From positions 1-53,412 of the forward strand of contig DGQF01000022.1 of NCBI GenBank assembly GCA_002389675.1: a stretch of DNA of 53,412 nt, given 5' to 3'. The notes below the pieces were generated by a model that was given only the letters and a program-made list of their open reading frames with translations, was not told the DNA's origin and searched no databases. Source of the stretch: Gammaproteobacteria bacterium UBA4421 (GTDB lineage: Bacteria > Pseudomonadota > Gammaproteobacteria > Pseudomonadales > Azotimanducaceae). Below, piece after piece: positions 8,626 to 17,179 of this stretch. Positions within the stretch are counted from its first letter, which is position 1. The number at the start of each line of letters is the position of its first letter. Both the position numbers and the translations under genes were made by a program.

Positions 8626-9538
8626 CCCAATCGAGGGCGCTTTGAGTGCTCAACAACGCATCGACGTCTACCCTCTTGGGAATCGCTGGCGCCGCTCCGC
8701 TTACGGTAACCGCCAGCGCCCCGGCAGCGCTGGCACAGCGCAACGTCTGTTTGATATCTCGGTTTTGTACAAGTCCCGCTAGCAAATATCCAACAAAAGC
8801 ATCACCCGCCGCAGTCTCGTCAACCGCATTGACGTTAAATGCATCCATCTGCGCCACCTCCTTGGTGGCGGCATCATAATACCGCAGGCCCTTATGGCCA
8901 CGTGTTAAAACTAAGCTGGTTGCCGGATAACGATCGATTAAAGTGTCAAACGCCTGCTGCCAACTGCGCCCACCCGCCAGCGCCAATGCCTCGGGTTCAT
9001 TCACAATCAAAAGGGCAAGCAAATTAATCGGGTAATCGGCGGCGCGAGCATCTGGCGGCGCCAAATTCAACGCAACCTGCGCCCCAACAGCACTGGCGCG
9101 CCTAATGGCAGCCCCTACATCATTCGTCTCGTTTTGGAACAAAACCCAGTCGCCCGGCTCTAGGATCGCCACAGCCGCATCGAACAAACTCGCAGGCAAT
9201 CGACGGTTACTGCCGCCGCTGATCACAATGGCGTTTCTACCCGCAGGATCAACTTGAATAAATGCCTGCCCTGAAGGACCCTCCAACTGCAGGACACCAT
9301 CCGTGTTGACCCCTGCTGCGCGCAGTGTATCCAGTAGCGCAAACCCGTCATCACCAATCGCGCCTAGGTGATGCACCTCTGCTCCCGCACGAGCAGCCGC
9401 AAGAGATTGATTGAGCCCTTTACCACCGCAAAAAATCTGACTCTGAACACTGGCAAGGGTTTCCCCGGATTTGACGATATCAGGCACGCCGTAGACAAAA
9501 TCGATACACAGCGAACCGATGTTAACCAGTTTACTCAA
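8615..9538 (-). CDS. Ribokinase-like PfkB-family carbohydrate kinase
   Basis: The protein has 307 residues and both PfkB signatures: GGKGLNQSLAAARAGA near residue 38, and DETAAGDAFVGYL near residue 250, containing the catalytic Asp of the GAGD-type motif. The N-terminal GGKG pattern is most like ribokinase, so ribose or a nucleoside sugar is the likely substrate. It follows the molybdenum hydroxylase FeS subunit by 6 bp on the same strand. This placement suggests a role in purine or nucleoside breakdown, which is inference. Confidence 0.85.
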   Translation of the reverse strand: MSKLVNIGSLCIDFVYGVPDIVKSGETLASVQSQIFCGGKGLNQSLAAARAGAEVHHLGAIGDDGFALLDTLRAAGVNTDGVLQLEGPSGQAFIQVDPAGRNAIVISGGSNRRLPASLFDAAVAILEPGDWVLFQNETNDVGAAIRRASAVGAQVALNLAPPDARAADYPINLLALLIVNEPEALALAGGRSWQQAFDTLIDRYPATSLVLTRGHKGLRYYDAATKEVAQMDAFNVNAVDETAAGDAFVGYLLAGLVQNRDIKQTLRCASAAGALAVTVSGAAPAIPKRVDVDALLSTQSALDWVKM

Positions 9539-9544
9539 AGCAGA

Positions 9545-10021
9545 TCAGGCCGGATGCGCCAGTGTTTTTGCAGCATCCTGAACCGCACGAATGATTTTGT
9601 CGTAGCCAGTACACCGGCACAGATTACCCGCCAACCAGTAACGGATAGTCTCCTCATCTGGGTCCGGGTTTTTTGCCAAAAGTGCTTTGGTTGCAACAAT
9701 AAAGCCCGGCGTACAGATGCCGCACTGCAAGGCAGCATGCTCAAGAAATTTTTGTTGAATTGGATGCAGCTCTTCTCCGGCAACACCCTCAATTGTCTCA
9801 ATTTCAGCGTTCTGCGCTTCAACACCGAGCACCAAGCAAGAGCAGACCAATCGGTCATTGACCACAACGGAACAAGCCCCGCAGTCTCCACTGCCGCAGC
9901 CTTCCTTAGTTCCGGTAAGACCCAACTCATCGCGCAAAACGTCCAGCAACGTTTGATTAGGCTCACACAAAAATTCGCGTAATTCCCCATTTATTCGGCT
10001 GGTGACGTGCATTTTACCCAT
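9545..10021 (-). CDS. [2Fe-2S] small subunit of a xanthine dehydrogenase/CO dehydrogenase-type molybdenum hydroxylase
   Basis: The 158-residue subunit carries electrons between the molybdenum cofactor and FAD. Both cluster-binding patterns are present: a plant-type ferredoxin set (Cys42, Cys47, Cys50, Cys62) and the second set with Cys100, Cys103, Cys135 and Cys137 (QCGICTPG and LCRCTGY). The start lies 3 bp after the stop of the FAD subunit gene, so the two should be cotranslated. The catalytic molybdopterin subunit is not next to it. Confidence 0.93.
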   Translation of the reverse strand: MGKMHVTSRINGELREFLCEPNQTLLDVLRDELGLTGTKEGCGSGDCGACSVVVNDRLVCSCLVLGVEAQNAEIETIEGVAGEELHPIQQKFLEHAALQCGICTPGFIVATKALLAKNPDPDEETIRYWLAGNLCRCTGYDKIIRAVQDAAKTLAHPA

Positions 10022-10024
10022 CGG

Positions 10025-10903
10025 TTAAGCTCCTATCGCTCGTTGTTTTGCAATCGCTACTGCTCGCCGGCAGAGCACCGCAATGACCTTTCGGCGGTAT
10101 TCTACCGTTCCGCGCTTGTCCGTAATCGGCGAGGAAGCCGCGGTACACGCTGCACCTGCGGCTGCCAACGCCGCCTCATCCAGCGTTGTGCCCACCAACG
10201 CCGCTGCGGCTTCTGGTACCAGTCTCGGCGTTGGCGCTACAGCGCCTATCGCAACCCGAGCAGCCGTACATTGCCCTGCGGCGTCAACCGAGACACTGAC
10301 GCCACAGCCGGCCACTGCAATGTCCATTTCGGTGCGAGGAATAAATCTCAGATAGGCGTCTTTTTGACGGGCAGCTGGCCGAGGAATTGTTAACCCTAAT
10401 ACGAATTCGCCAGGTAGTAGCGCATTTTTACCCACACCGACAACAAAATCTTCAACGGCCAAAAGCCGGGTACCCGATTCGCTGGCGATCTCACACTGCG
10501 CGCCTGCAGCAATCATTGCGGGTATGCTGTCACCAGCGGGCGACGCGTTACACAGATTGCCACAAATCGTCGCTCTGCCTTGAATCTGAGTCGACCCGAT
10601 CAAGTCAGCGGCTTCCATCAAGCCTGGCAATAATGCCTGTAAATCAACATTTTCAGTCATCAACGCACTGGGTACCGCTGCACCGATGTAAATGCTTTGA
10701 TCAGTGACCTCCAGTCGATTGGCTTCTGCCAACTGTTTGATGTCCAGAATTAAACGCGGTGTTTTATCAACTGAACGCATCTGTACCAATAAATCTGTCC
10801 CTCCAGATAATATTTGAGCCCGTTCTCCGCGCTTCAAATGATCATCCAAAACAGACAGTGCTTCTTGTACAGACTGTGGCGCTAAATAGGCGTATGCCCC
10901 CAT
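10025..10903 (-). CDS. FAD-binding medium subunit of a molybdenum hydroxylase (CoxM/XdhB-like)
   Basis: The 292-residue protein has the FAD-binding PCMH-type N-terminal domain, with ILSGGTDLLVQMR near residue 33 and TICGNLCNASPAGD near residue 112 contacting FAD. A CO dehydrogenase flavoprotein C-terminal domain follows. It passes electrons from the FeS subunit to an acceptor. It is the first gene of a three-gene unit with the FeS subunit and the PfkB kinase. Upstream is a divergent peptidase, so no large subunit is encoded on either side. Confidence 0.92.
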   Translation of the reverse strand: MGAYAYLAPQSVQEALSVLDDHLKRGERAQILSGGTDLLVQMRSVDKTPRLILDIKQLAEANRLEVTDQSIYIGAAVPSALMTENVDLQALLPGLMEAADLIGSTQIQGRATICGNLCNASPAGDSIPAMIAAGAQCEIASESGTRLLAVEDFVVGVGKNALLPGEFVLGLTIPRPAARQKDAYLRFIPRTEMDIAVAGCGVSVSVDAAGQCTAARVAIGAVAPTPRLVPEAAAALVGTTLDEAALAAAGAACTAASSPITDKRGTVEYRRKVIAVLCRRAVAIAKQRAIGA

Positions 10904-11113
10904 GAATCCTCCGGGATGGTAAAACTATTAGAAAAAACAGCATCGAATCTATCAGAGACAGGCAGCCGCGAAAAGCTCTGTACCCAATTCGCATTAGGCT
11001 AATACAATACAAGCCCGCAAGCTGTCATAGGATCGAACGCCATCTCTATCTCAACTAACGAAAGACCGAACCTAAAGCCACTGATCAAAGACCATCTGGA
11101 TCACGTTCAGGCA

Positions 11114-12400
11114 ATGTGGGAAAACGCACTCGAGCAAGGCGGGTACGCTGGTGCTTGGATCAGCGCTGGGCAGCAGAGCTTCTATTTTCAGGACGATCAC
11201 GGGCCAAAGTTTCAACCTAACCCAAATCTGGCCCAGTGGGTTGATCCAAAATTTTTAACGCCCGATTCGCATTTGTTAATACAAGCCGGTGACCGACCCA
11301 TATTATTTTTGCATACACCTCGCGACTACTGGCACGCGCCCGCCCCGCTACCGGACTACTTAGCGCCATTTGTCGATGTACGCACGTTCTCATCACAAGC
11401 GGCACTTTGGGCTGCGTGTAAGCAGGCTAATGCAAATAAGCGACACATGGCACACATCACACAAGTCTATGCCGACGCCGAATATTTGGGCGATCTGAAC
11501 CCGCCGAGCATAGTGGACTACGTGCATTTTCACCGCGCTCAAAAAACCGCTTATGAACAAGCGGCAATGCGCGCAGCCAGTGATATCGCCACGGCAGGAC
11601 ATATCGCTGCCGCAGAAAAATTTACGCAAGGCTGCAGCGAATTCGAAATTCACATGGCCTATCTTCAGGCTTCACAACAGACAGAACGGGACTTGCCGTA
11701 TGGCAACATTGTTGCACTGAACGAGCACGCCAGCATCCTTCACTACCAGCATCAAGAACAACAGCATGTCTTACCCGCTAGAAGTTTTCTAATCGACGCG
11801 GGCGGGCTGTATCGCGGATATGCCAGCGACATCACCCGAACCTACGTTCACCAAGGCACACAACACGAGGATTTTGCGCAGCTGTTGCTTGATATGGAAC
11901 AGCACCAACTCGAGTTGATTAATAGCATCACCTGCGGCAAGACATTCGCCGAACTACACGTACAGATGCATCAACAATTAGGCAAAGTGCTGGCGGCCAA
12001 CGGTATCGTAACCTGCACCGCCGAGGCCGCTTTCGAACGCGGTATTACTGAGAAATTTTGTCCTCACGGACTCGGCCATTTGCTGGGTTTACAGGTTCAT
12101 GATGTCGGTGGTCACCTCGCCAATGCGCAGGGCCAGGCTGCCCCACCGCCACCTCAGTACCCCATGCTACGCTTTACCCGCGCAATCGCTGCGAATCAAA
12201 TTTTCACCATTGAGCCGGGCATCTACTTTATTCCTATGCTTTTAGCAGCGCTGGCCACTGAAAAAGCCCCTGTTAACTGGTCAAAGGTTGAGGCCTTAAA
12301 AGGTTATGGCGGAATACGCATTGAGGACAACGTCAAAGTGTTAGAGGTTGGCGTTGAAAATTTAACACGCGATGCATTTGCGAGAATTATTCATGACTGA
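11114..12400 (+). CDS. pepQ: Xaa-Pro dipeptidase PepQ
   Basis: PepQ is a cytoplasmic dimetal enzyme that splits dipeptides with C-terminal proline. The pita-bread metallopeptidase fold is clear: LIDAGGLYRGYASDITRT supplies two metal aspartates, and HGLGHLLGLQVHD, EPGIYF and GGIRIEDN supply the rest. The ATG at 11114 gives 428 residues, but reading upstream in frame continues PepQ-like sequence (PLIKDHLDHVQA, matching E. coli PepQ from memory). The frame is open back to 11003 with no ATG, GTG or TTG. A CTG at 11081 would give 439 residues, close to E. coli's 443, so the true start is probably non-canonical and upstream. The stop overlaps the next gene. Confidence 0.93.
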   Translation: MWENALEQGGYAGAWISAGQQSFYFQDDHGPKFQPNPNLAQWVDPKFLTPDSHLLIQAGDRPILFLHTPRDYWHAPAPLPDYLAPFVDVRTFSSQAALWAACKQANANKRHMAHITQVYADAEYLGDLNPPSIVDYVHFHRAQKTAYEQAAMRAASDIATAGHIAAAEKFTQGCSEFEIHMAYLQASQQTERDLPYGNIVALNEHASILHYQHQEQQHVLPARSFLIDAGGLYRGYASDITRTYVHQGTQHEDFAQLLLDMEQHQLELINSITCGKTFAELHVQMHQQLGKVLAANGIVTCTAEAAFERGITEKFCPHGLGHLLGLQVHDVGGHLANAQGQAAPPPPQYPMLRFTRAIAANQIFTIEPGIYFIPMLLAALATEKAPVNWSKVEALKGYGGIRIEDNVKVLEVGVENLTRDAFARIIHD

Positions 12401-14588
12401 GCGCCTCACACCTGCCCGTCTTTTTGCCGGGCAACCACTGACTGGCAGCCCACCTATTGACCTGAAATTTTCGCCGGACGCCAAGCGTTTGATCTACCGG
12501 CGAAGCGCGCAAGATGATCGGCAGCGTATGGATTTGTGGCAAATAGATCTTCAAACCAAAACTCACAGCCTGTGGATCGACGCTCGCGCGCTCACGCGCA
12601 ACGAAACTGAAACCAGCACAAAAAACTTAACCAAAGCCGAACGAGCCGAAAGAGAACGCCGCCGGCAATTTAGCTACGGCATCAACCAATATCTCTGGCA
12701 TCCGGACAAGCGACATATGCTCGTGCCGATTCAAGGGCAGGCTTATCTGGTCGACACCGAACATCCCAACAAGACAGCGACAACTCTTTGTCCGAGCGAG
12801 ACACGACAAAGTGGGTTTCAAATATCGCCGCGCGGCGATTATCTAAGCTACGTTAGAGCAGGAAATCTGTTCATTACAGATTTCCAAGACGACACCGAAC
12901 GACAAATCACCGAAGATGCGAGCGACACCCTCAGTAATGGGTTACCAGACTTCCTCGCAGCTGAGGAGATGCACCGATTCGAAGGACACTGGTGGTCACA
13001 GGACGATCAATATCTGGTGTTTTGTAAGGTAGATGAGGCTAGCGTTAACGTCAGTTTTCGTCTGGAAATGGAAGCCAGTGGTACGCAGACAATTGGGCAG
13101 CGCTATCCCTATGCGGGCGAAGCAAACCCTAGCGTTAGTCTGTGGCTTTACCACCTTGAGACTCAACGGGTCAGCCTAATATGGAAAAATGACAGGGACA
13201 ACGACGCCGACTCGCAAGCCTATCTTGCAAGAGTCCATCTCGCAAAATCAAAGGTGCTCATACAAACCCAAGATCGACGGCAGCAGCATCTGCGCATTTT
13301 TGAATTGAATCTTAACAACGCGCTTGAAACTGGAGCGCCAGAATCTATTCAGTGGCAGGAGCGCTATCGTGAGTCATCATCAACCTGGATCAATTTAAAT
13401 CACAACCTAAAAATACTGACCGACCAAAACATTGTCTTGACCACCGAGGAAACCGGCACCGCTCAGATAAAAATTATCAAACCCGATGGGGCAATTGAGC
13501 GTCTTGGGGGACCAACCCATATCAACGCCGTGTTGGATGCGAACCCGCACAAGATATACGTCACTGGATGGACCGACACTCCGCTGGAAAATCACCTCTT
13601 TGAAATCGATATCGCTGAGGGCGGTTGCCAACAAATCACCTCTGCGCCAGGCTGGCATGACGTGGTGGTCAATGTGCCGCATGAACAATTCATAGACCGC
13701 TATAGTCATGAATCATTGCCTTTACAAATTGACCTCAGCGACCTCACAGCAGACCCTAGGCCAGTGAGTCTATATCGGGAAACCATTACCAAATCTCATC
13801 CCTATGCGCCGTTTCTGCCGATGCATGCCTACCCCTATTTTGGTGAGGTCAAAGCCGAAGACGGGCAAACCCTACACTACCGCCTAACACCACCGGCAAA
13901 AATAACAGGCCTTCATCCGACTATTGTGTATGTCTATGGCGGGCCCGGTCCACAAAAAGCAAAACGCGAATGGAGTCCTTTAATCACTCAGCTGTTCGCT
14001 CAACATGGATTTGCCGTTCTGGAGTTAGACAACAGGGGTAGCGGCAATCGAGGACACCAATTTGAGGCCCCCATCTATCGCAACTTAGGGCTTGTTGAGG
14101 TGCGCGATCAAGTAGCAGGCTTGAGCGCTCTAGAGGACTACCCATGGGCTGATCAATCCCGCGTTGGGATCTATGGCCACAGTTATGGCGGGTATATGAC
14201 AATCATGTGTCTCGCGCAAGCTCACCAACACTTTCATGCTGGCGTTGCGGTTGCACCGGTCAGCGATTGGCATTTATACGACACGCACTATACCGAGCGT
14301 TATATGGGCCTACCCGAGGAAAATACGGCCGGCTACGAACAGGCAAACGTGCTCACGCACATACATAAACTGCAGGCACCACTGCTACTGATGCACGGTA
14401 TGGCAGACGATAATGTGCTGTTCACACACAGCACAATGATTATGGGCAAACTGCAAGCGCTCGGCTTACCCTTTGAACTCATGACCTATCCCGGCGCCAA
14501 ACATTCGATGCAAGAGCAGGACGTTTCAATTCATCGCTTCAACTTAATTTTAGATTTTTTCAGTCGGCGACTTGGAGGCCATCAATGA
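12393..14588 (+). CDS. Dipeptidyl peptidase IV-type S9 prolyl oligopeptidase
   Basis: This enzyme releases X-Pro (or X-Ala) dipeptides from peptide N-termini. An N-terminal beta-propeller with a paired-glutamate motif (LAAEEMHRFEG) binds the substrate amino group. The C-terminal alpha/beta hydrolase has the nucleophile in GHSYGGYM, Asp in GMADDNV and His in GAKHSM. I place the start at ATG 12393, inside an ATGA-type overlap region with pepQ, giving about 731 residues; an ATG at 12372 would add seven. No signal peptide is seen, so it is likely cytoplasmic. Its dipeptide products are PepQ substrates. Confidence 0.92.
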   Translation: MTERLTPARLFAGQPLTGSPPIDLKFSPDAKRLIYRRSAQDDRQRMDLWQIDLQTKTHSLWIDARALTRNETETSTKNLTKAERAERERRRQFSYGINQYLWHPDKRHMLVPIQGQAYLVDTEHPNKTATTLCPSETRQSGFQISPRGDYLSYVRAGNLFITDFQDDTERQITEDASDTLSNGLPDFLAAEEMHRFEGHWWSQDDQYLVFCKVDEASVNVSFRLEMEASGTQTIGQRYPYAGEANPSVSLWLYHLETQRVSLIWKNDRDNDADSQAYLARVHLAKSKVLIQTQDRRQQHLRIFELNLNNALETGAPESIQWQERYRESSSTWINLNHNLKILTDQNIVLTTEETGTAQIKIIKPDGAIERLGGPTHINAVLDANPHKIYVTGWTDTPLENHLFEIDIAEGGCQQITSAPGWHDVVVNVPHEQFIDRYSHESLPLQIDLSDLTADPRPVSLYRETITKSHPYAPFLPMHAYPYFGEVKAEDGQTLHYRLTPPAKITGLHPTIVYVYGGPGPQKAKREWSPLITQLFAQHGFAVLELDNRGSGNRGHQFEAPIYRNLGLVEVRDQVAGLSALEDYPWADQSRVGIYGHSYGGYMTIMCLAQAHQHFHAGVAVAPVSDWHLYDTHYTERYMGLPEENTAGYEQANVLTHIHKLQAPLLLMHGMADDNVLFTHSTMIMGKLQALGLPFELMTYPGAKHSMQEQDVSIHRFNLILDFFSRRLGGHQ

Positions 14589-15052
14589 GTGAAATCACGA
14601 TCAGAAGAGCCGTACATACCGATATTCCTTTTCTGATCGAGAGTAATCAGGCAATGGCAACGGAAACTGAGGACTTGGGCCTGAATATACAAGCGCTGGG
14701 TAAAGGCATTGCCTATTTGATGACGCACGCCGCCGAGGGTTTCTATTTAATTGCAGAACAGAACCGCATATCCATCGGCACACTTATGGTGACCTTCGAG
14801 TGGAGTGATTGGCGCAATGGACGCTTTTGGTGGATTCAGAGCGTCTTCGTCCCGATAACCCATCGACGCAAAGGCGTCTACAATCTCATGCACAACGCAG
14901 TGCGACAACTCGCTTTGCAGGACCCTCAGGCATGCGGCATTAGACTTTACGTGGAACATAACAACCAACCCGCAATCGGCACTTACCTGAAAATGGGAAT
15001 GGCAGAAACCCACTACCGCCTATACGAAGAGCCCCTCAAACGGCCCGATTAA
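14585..15052 (+). CDS. GNAT-family N-acetyltransferase
   Basis: The 155-residue protein has the GNAT fold: an N-terminal ITIRRAVHTDIPFL strand/helix, the acetyl-CoA-binding region after IQSVFVPITHRRKGVYNLM, and the C-terminal AIGTYLKMGM block. The start overlaps the peptidase stop by four bases (ATGA), so it is the third member of the pepQ/DPP operon. The acceptor substrate is unknown; peptides or amino acids are plausible from context. Its end overlaps convergent tatD by 17 bp. Confidence 0.85.
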   Translation: MSEITIRRAVHTDIPFLIESNQAMATETEDLGLNIQALGKGIAYLMTHAAEGFYLIAEQNRISIGTLMVTFEWSDWRNGRFWWIQSVFVPITHRRKGVYNLMHNAVRQLALQDPQACGIRLYVEHNNQPAIGTYLKMGMAETHYRLYEEPLKRPD

Positions 15053-15785
15053 ACAGTCGAAAAAAATTTTCGCGCGTGAATTGAGCCAATTCAGCTACCT
15101 CCACCCCACGCAAATCGGCTAAAAACTTTGCGGTATCCGCAACAAAACCGGGTTCATTTTTCTTCCCGCGGTGTGGCACCGGCGCCAACCACGGGGCATC
15201 AGTCTCAATCAGCAAACGCTCATCAGGAACGCGCTCCGCTACTTCTCGCACTTGGGCTGCATTTTTGAACGTCACGATACCCGAGATAGAAATATAATAA
15301 TCTTCAGCTAATGCCTGCTCCGCCATCGCCCAAGATTCCGTAAAACAGTGCAAAACGCCGCGAACTTTTGGAAATTCGGTGATCAAGGCCAAGGTATCAA
15401 CCTCTGCCGACCGGGTGTGAACGATCACCGGCAATGCATGATTTTCGGCAAGCTGCAATTGTTGGGCAAACGTATGACGCTGCTCTGCGCGGGCTTTGTT
15501 GTCATCAACGTAGAGATAGTCCAGACCCATTTCGCCAACCGCAATCACATCTGAGCGATCCAAATAGCGATTAACCCAAGCGGCATCGCCGCTGCACGAC
15601 CCTGGATGTTCCCCAACGCTGGCCCATACCCCGCTGTGGTTTTCAGCCATCGCAAGCACCTCTTCGATAGCCGCTTGTTCAACGCCTATGCACAGAAGTT
15701 CATTAACACCCGCCGCTCGAGCACGGGCAAGTGCTGCCTCGGGATTTTCCAGATAATTCAAATGACAGTGCGAATCGACAAACAT
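15036..15785 (-). CDS. tatD: TatD-family metal-dependent hydrolase
   Basis: The 249-residue TIM-barrel protein has metal ligands typical of the family: DSHCHLN at the N-terminus, GEMGLDYLY, IVHTR, LHCFT and ETDAPWL. TatD proteins are metal-dependent DNases with proposed roles in DNA repair or quality control. It is the distal gene of the fab-tmk-holB-pilZ-tatD cluster, as in Pseudomonas, lying 9 bp after the PilZ gene. Confidence 0.93.
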   Translation of the reverse strand: MFVDSHCHLNYLENPEAALARARAAGVNELLCIGVEQAAIEEVLAMAENHSGVWASVGEHPGSCSGDAAWVNRYLDRSDVIAVGEMGLDYLYVDDNKARAEQRHTFAQQLQLAENHALPVIVHTRSAEVDTLALITEFPKVRGVLHCFTESWAMAEQALAEDYYISISGIVTFKNAAQVREVAERVPDERLLIETDAPWLAPVPHRGKKNEPGFVADTAKFLADLRGVEVAELAQFTRENFFRLFNRAV

Positions 15786-15794
15786 GGGCCTAGG

Positions 15795-16148
15795 CTACAT
15801 CGTGTGGGTATGGCGATCCGACTGCAATGCGCCTGCGAGATGCGTTTCGATCTTGCTGCGAGCAACGTCGTCCTGATCGTTAAATTGAACGCCTATGCCC
15901 GCAGGACGACTGCCCTGCGCACGCTTTGGCGTGATCCAGACCACGTTGCCAGCGACCGGTATTTTTTCCGTTTCATCTAAAAGATTCAACAACATGAATA
16001 CTTCATCACCAAGGTCGTACTCTTTGTTCGTCGGAATAAAAAGGCCGCCATTGTGGATGTACGGCATATAGGCTGCATACAAAACCGCTTTGTCCTTAAT
16101 TGCTAAAGACAATATCCCGTTTCTCACTCCGCGTTTTGAACCTGCCAT
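15795..16148 (-). CDS. pilZ: PilZ domain protein, type IV pilus assembly type
   Basis: The 117-residue single-domain protein has the PilZ segments YIHNGGLFIPT, EVFMLLNL, VAGNVVWITPK and GIGVQFND. It lacks an RxxxR motif at its N-terminus, as does Pseudomonas PilZ (PA2960), which acts in type IV pilus assembly without binding cyclic di-GMP. The position between holB and tatD is the same as in Pseudomonas. A 146-bp gap separates it from holB. Confidence 0.88.
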   Translation of the reverse strand: MAGSKRGVRNGILSLAIKDKAVLYAAYMPYIHNGGLFIPTNKEYDLGDEVFMLLNLLDETEKIPVAGNVVWITPKRAQGSRPAGIGVQFNDQDDVARSKIETHLAGALQSDRHTHTM

Positions 16149-16294
16149 TAGATTAAAAATCCTGTTTAAATCTTTGCATTCAAGGATCCAGCAGGTCAGT
16201 TAAACACTGCCTTTTCCAAGCTAAATATAGTCCGCGTTACGCGTTGAGGTGTCAATCGTCAAACTATGACACACAACCCAGATTTCACCGAATA

Positions 16295-17179
16295 TCAGGG
16301 TCCTTTTGCACCACTGACTCTATTTAGCTGAACCCACCGCACAATGAGTCGCTCAATCAACAACCGCGCATTCGCTGAATTTGAGGTTTCGATCTGCTGG
16401 CGGATCAACAGTAATTCATCCGAAAATCCGATCAGCGCTGCCGCAGAACCCTGGCAGCCGGGAATCGAATCACCACCCAAATGCAGCAAAACCCTCCGAT
16501 ACCAACGAGCAAGCCAATTAACCTTGTCCCCCTGCATAATCGGTTCAAGACTTACCTCTAGGCTTGCTCTAGGCAACTCGGCAAGCCACGGGGTGATCTC
16601 AATCTGCCCGCTGTGCCTACTTTGGGCGATAGACAACGGGGCATGACCATACTCGGCAAAAGTGCTCTGCGAGATATCTAATCCTTTCTCTTGCAACCAA
16701 ACCCGTGCTTGGGTGATGTCCGCATTGACCTGAAAGCGCTGGCAACGACTTCGGATGGTCGGCAAAAGCTTTCCCCAGAAAGGGGTAGCCAAAACTACGT
16801 GTGTATTAGGCGGCGGCTCCTCCAGAGTCTTAAGTAACGCATTGGCTGCGTTCGGATTCAAAAGGTGCGCATCCAGTATCGCCGCGACTTTACGGCAAGA
16901 CTTCTGTGGTGTTTGCACGGCAAATTCTGTCAGGCGCCTAATCTGATCGATTTTGATCACCGCGCCATCCGCCGTGATCCAGCGAAAATCAGGATGAGCA
17001 AACTCATCCACCTGCCGCTCACCATCAACCTCCAAAAGTAATAATGCCACTTGGGCCAACAACGTTTCATGCCCCCACCCAAGCGGACACGTCAACGCAA
17101 GCGCATTAGGCAGCTGGCTTGTTGAACAAAGGTCTTGCAAGCGCCGCAAGGTGGGTTCATGCCATGGATAAATAGACAC
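16295..17179 (-). CDS. holB: DNA polymerase III delta' subunit
   Basis: HolB is part of the clamp loader that places the beta clamp on DNA. The 294-residue protein has the hallmark NANALLKTLEEPP block and IRSRCQRF (SRC motif) of delta'. Compared with E. coli, the N-terminal AAA domain is shortened. The cysteine-rich zinc module (CGxCxxC region before HPDY) is replaced by a short loop before AHPDFRW, with no cysteine cluster. The start is GTG at 17179, sharing one base with the tmk stop (TAGTG), so the genes are coupled. Confidence 0.9.
   Translation of the reverse strand: MSIYPWHEPTLRRLQDLCSTSQLPNALALTCPLGWGHETLLAQVALLLLEVDGERQVDEFAHPDFRWITADGAVIKIDQIRRLTEFAVQTPQKSCRKVAAILDAHLLNPNAANALLKTLEEPPPNTHVVLATPFWGKLLPTIRSRCQRFQVNADITQARVWLQEKGLDISQSTFAEYGHAPLSIAQSRHSGQIEITPWLAELPRASLEVSLEPIMQGDKVNWLARWYRRVLLHLGGDSIPGCQGSAAALIGFSDELLLIRQQIETSNSANARLLIERLIVRWVQLNRVSGAKGP

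Noticed and set aside
11022..11029. CTGTCATA, resembling a Pho box near the PhoB-like gene
   Set aside because: Only a half site; no second CTGTCAT at the 11-bp spacing, and it lies in the pepQ leader.
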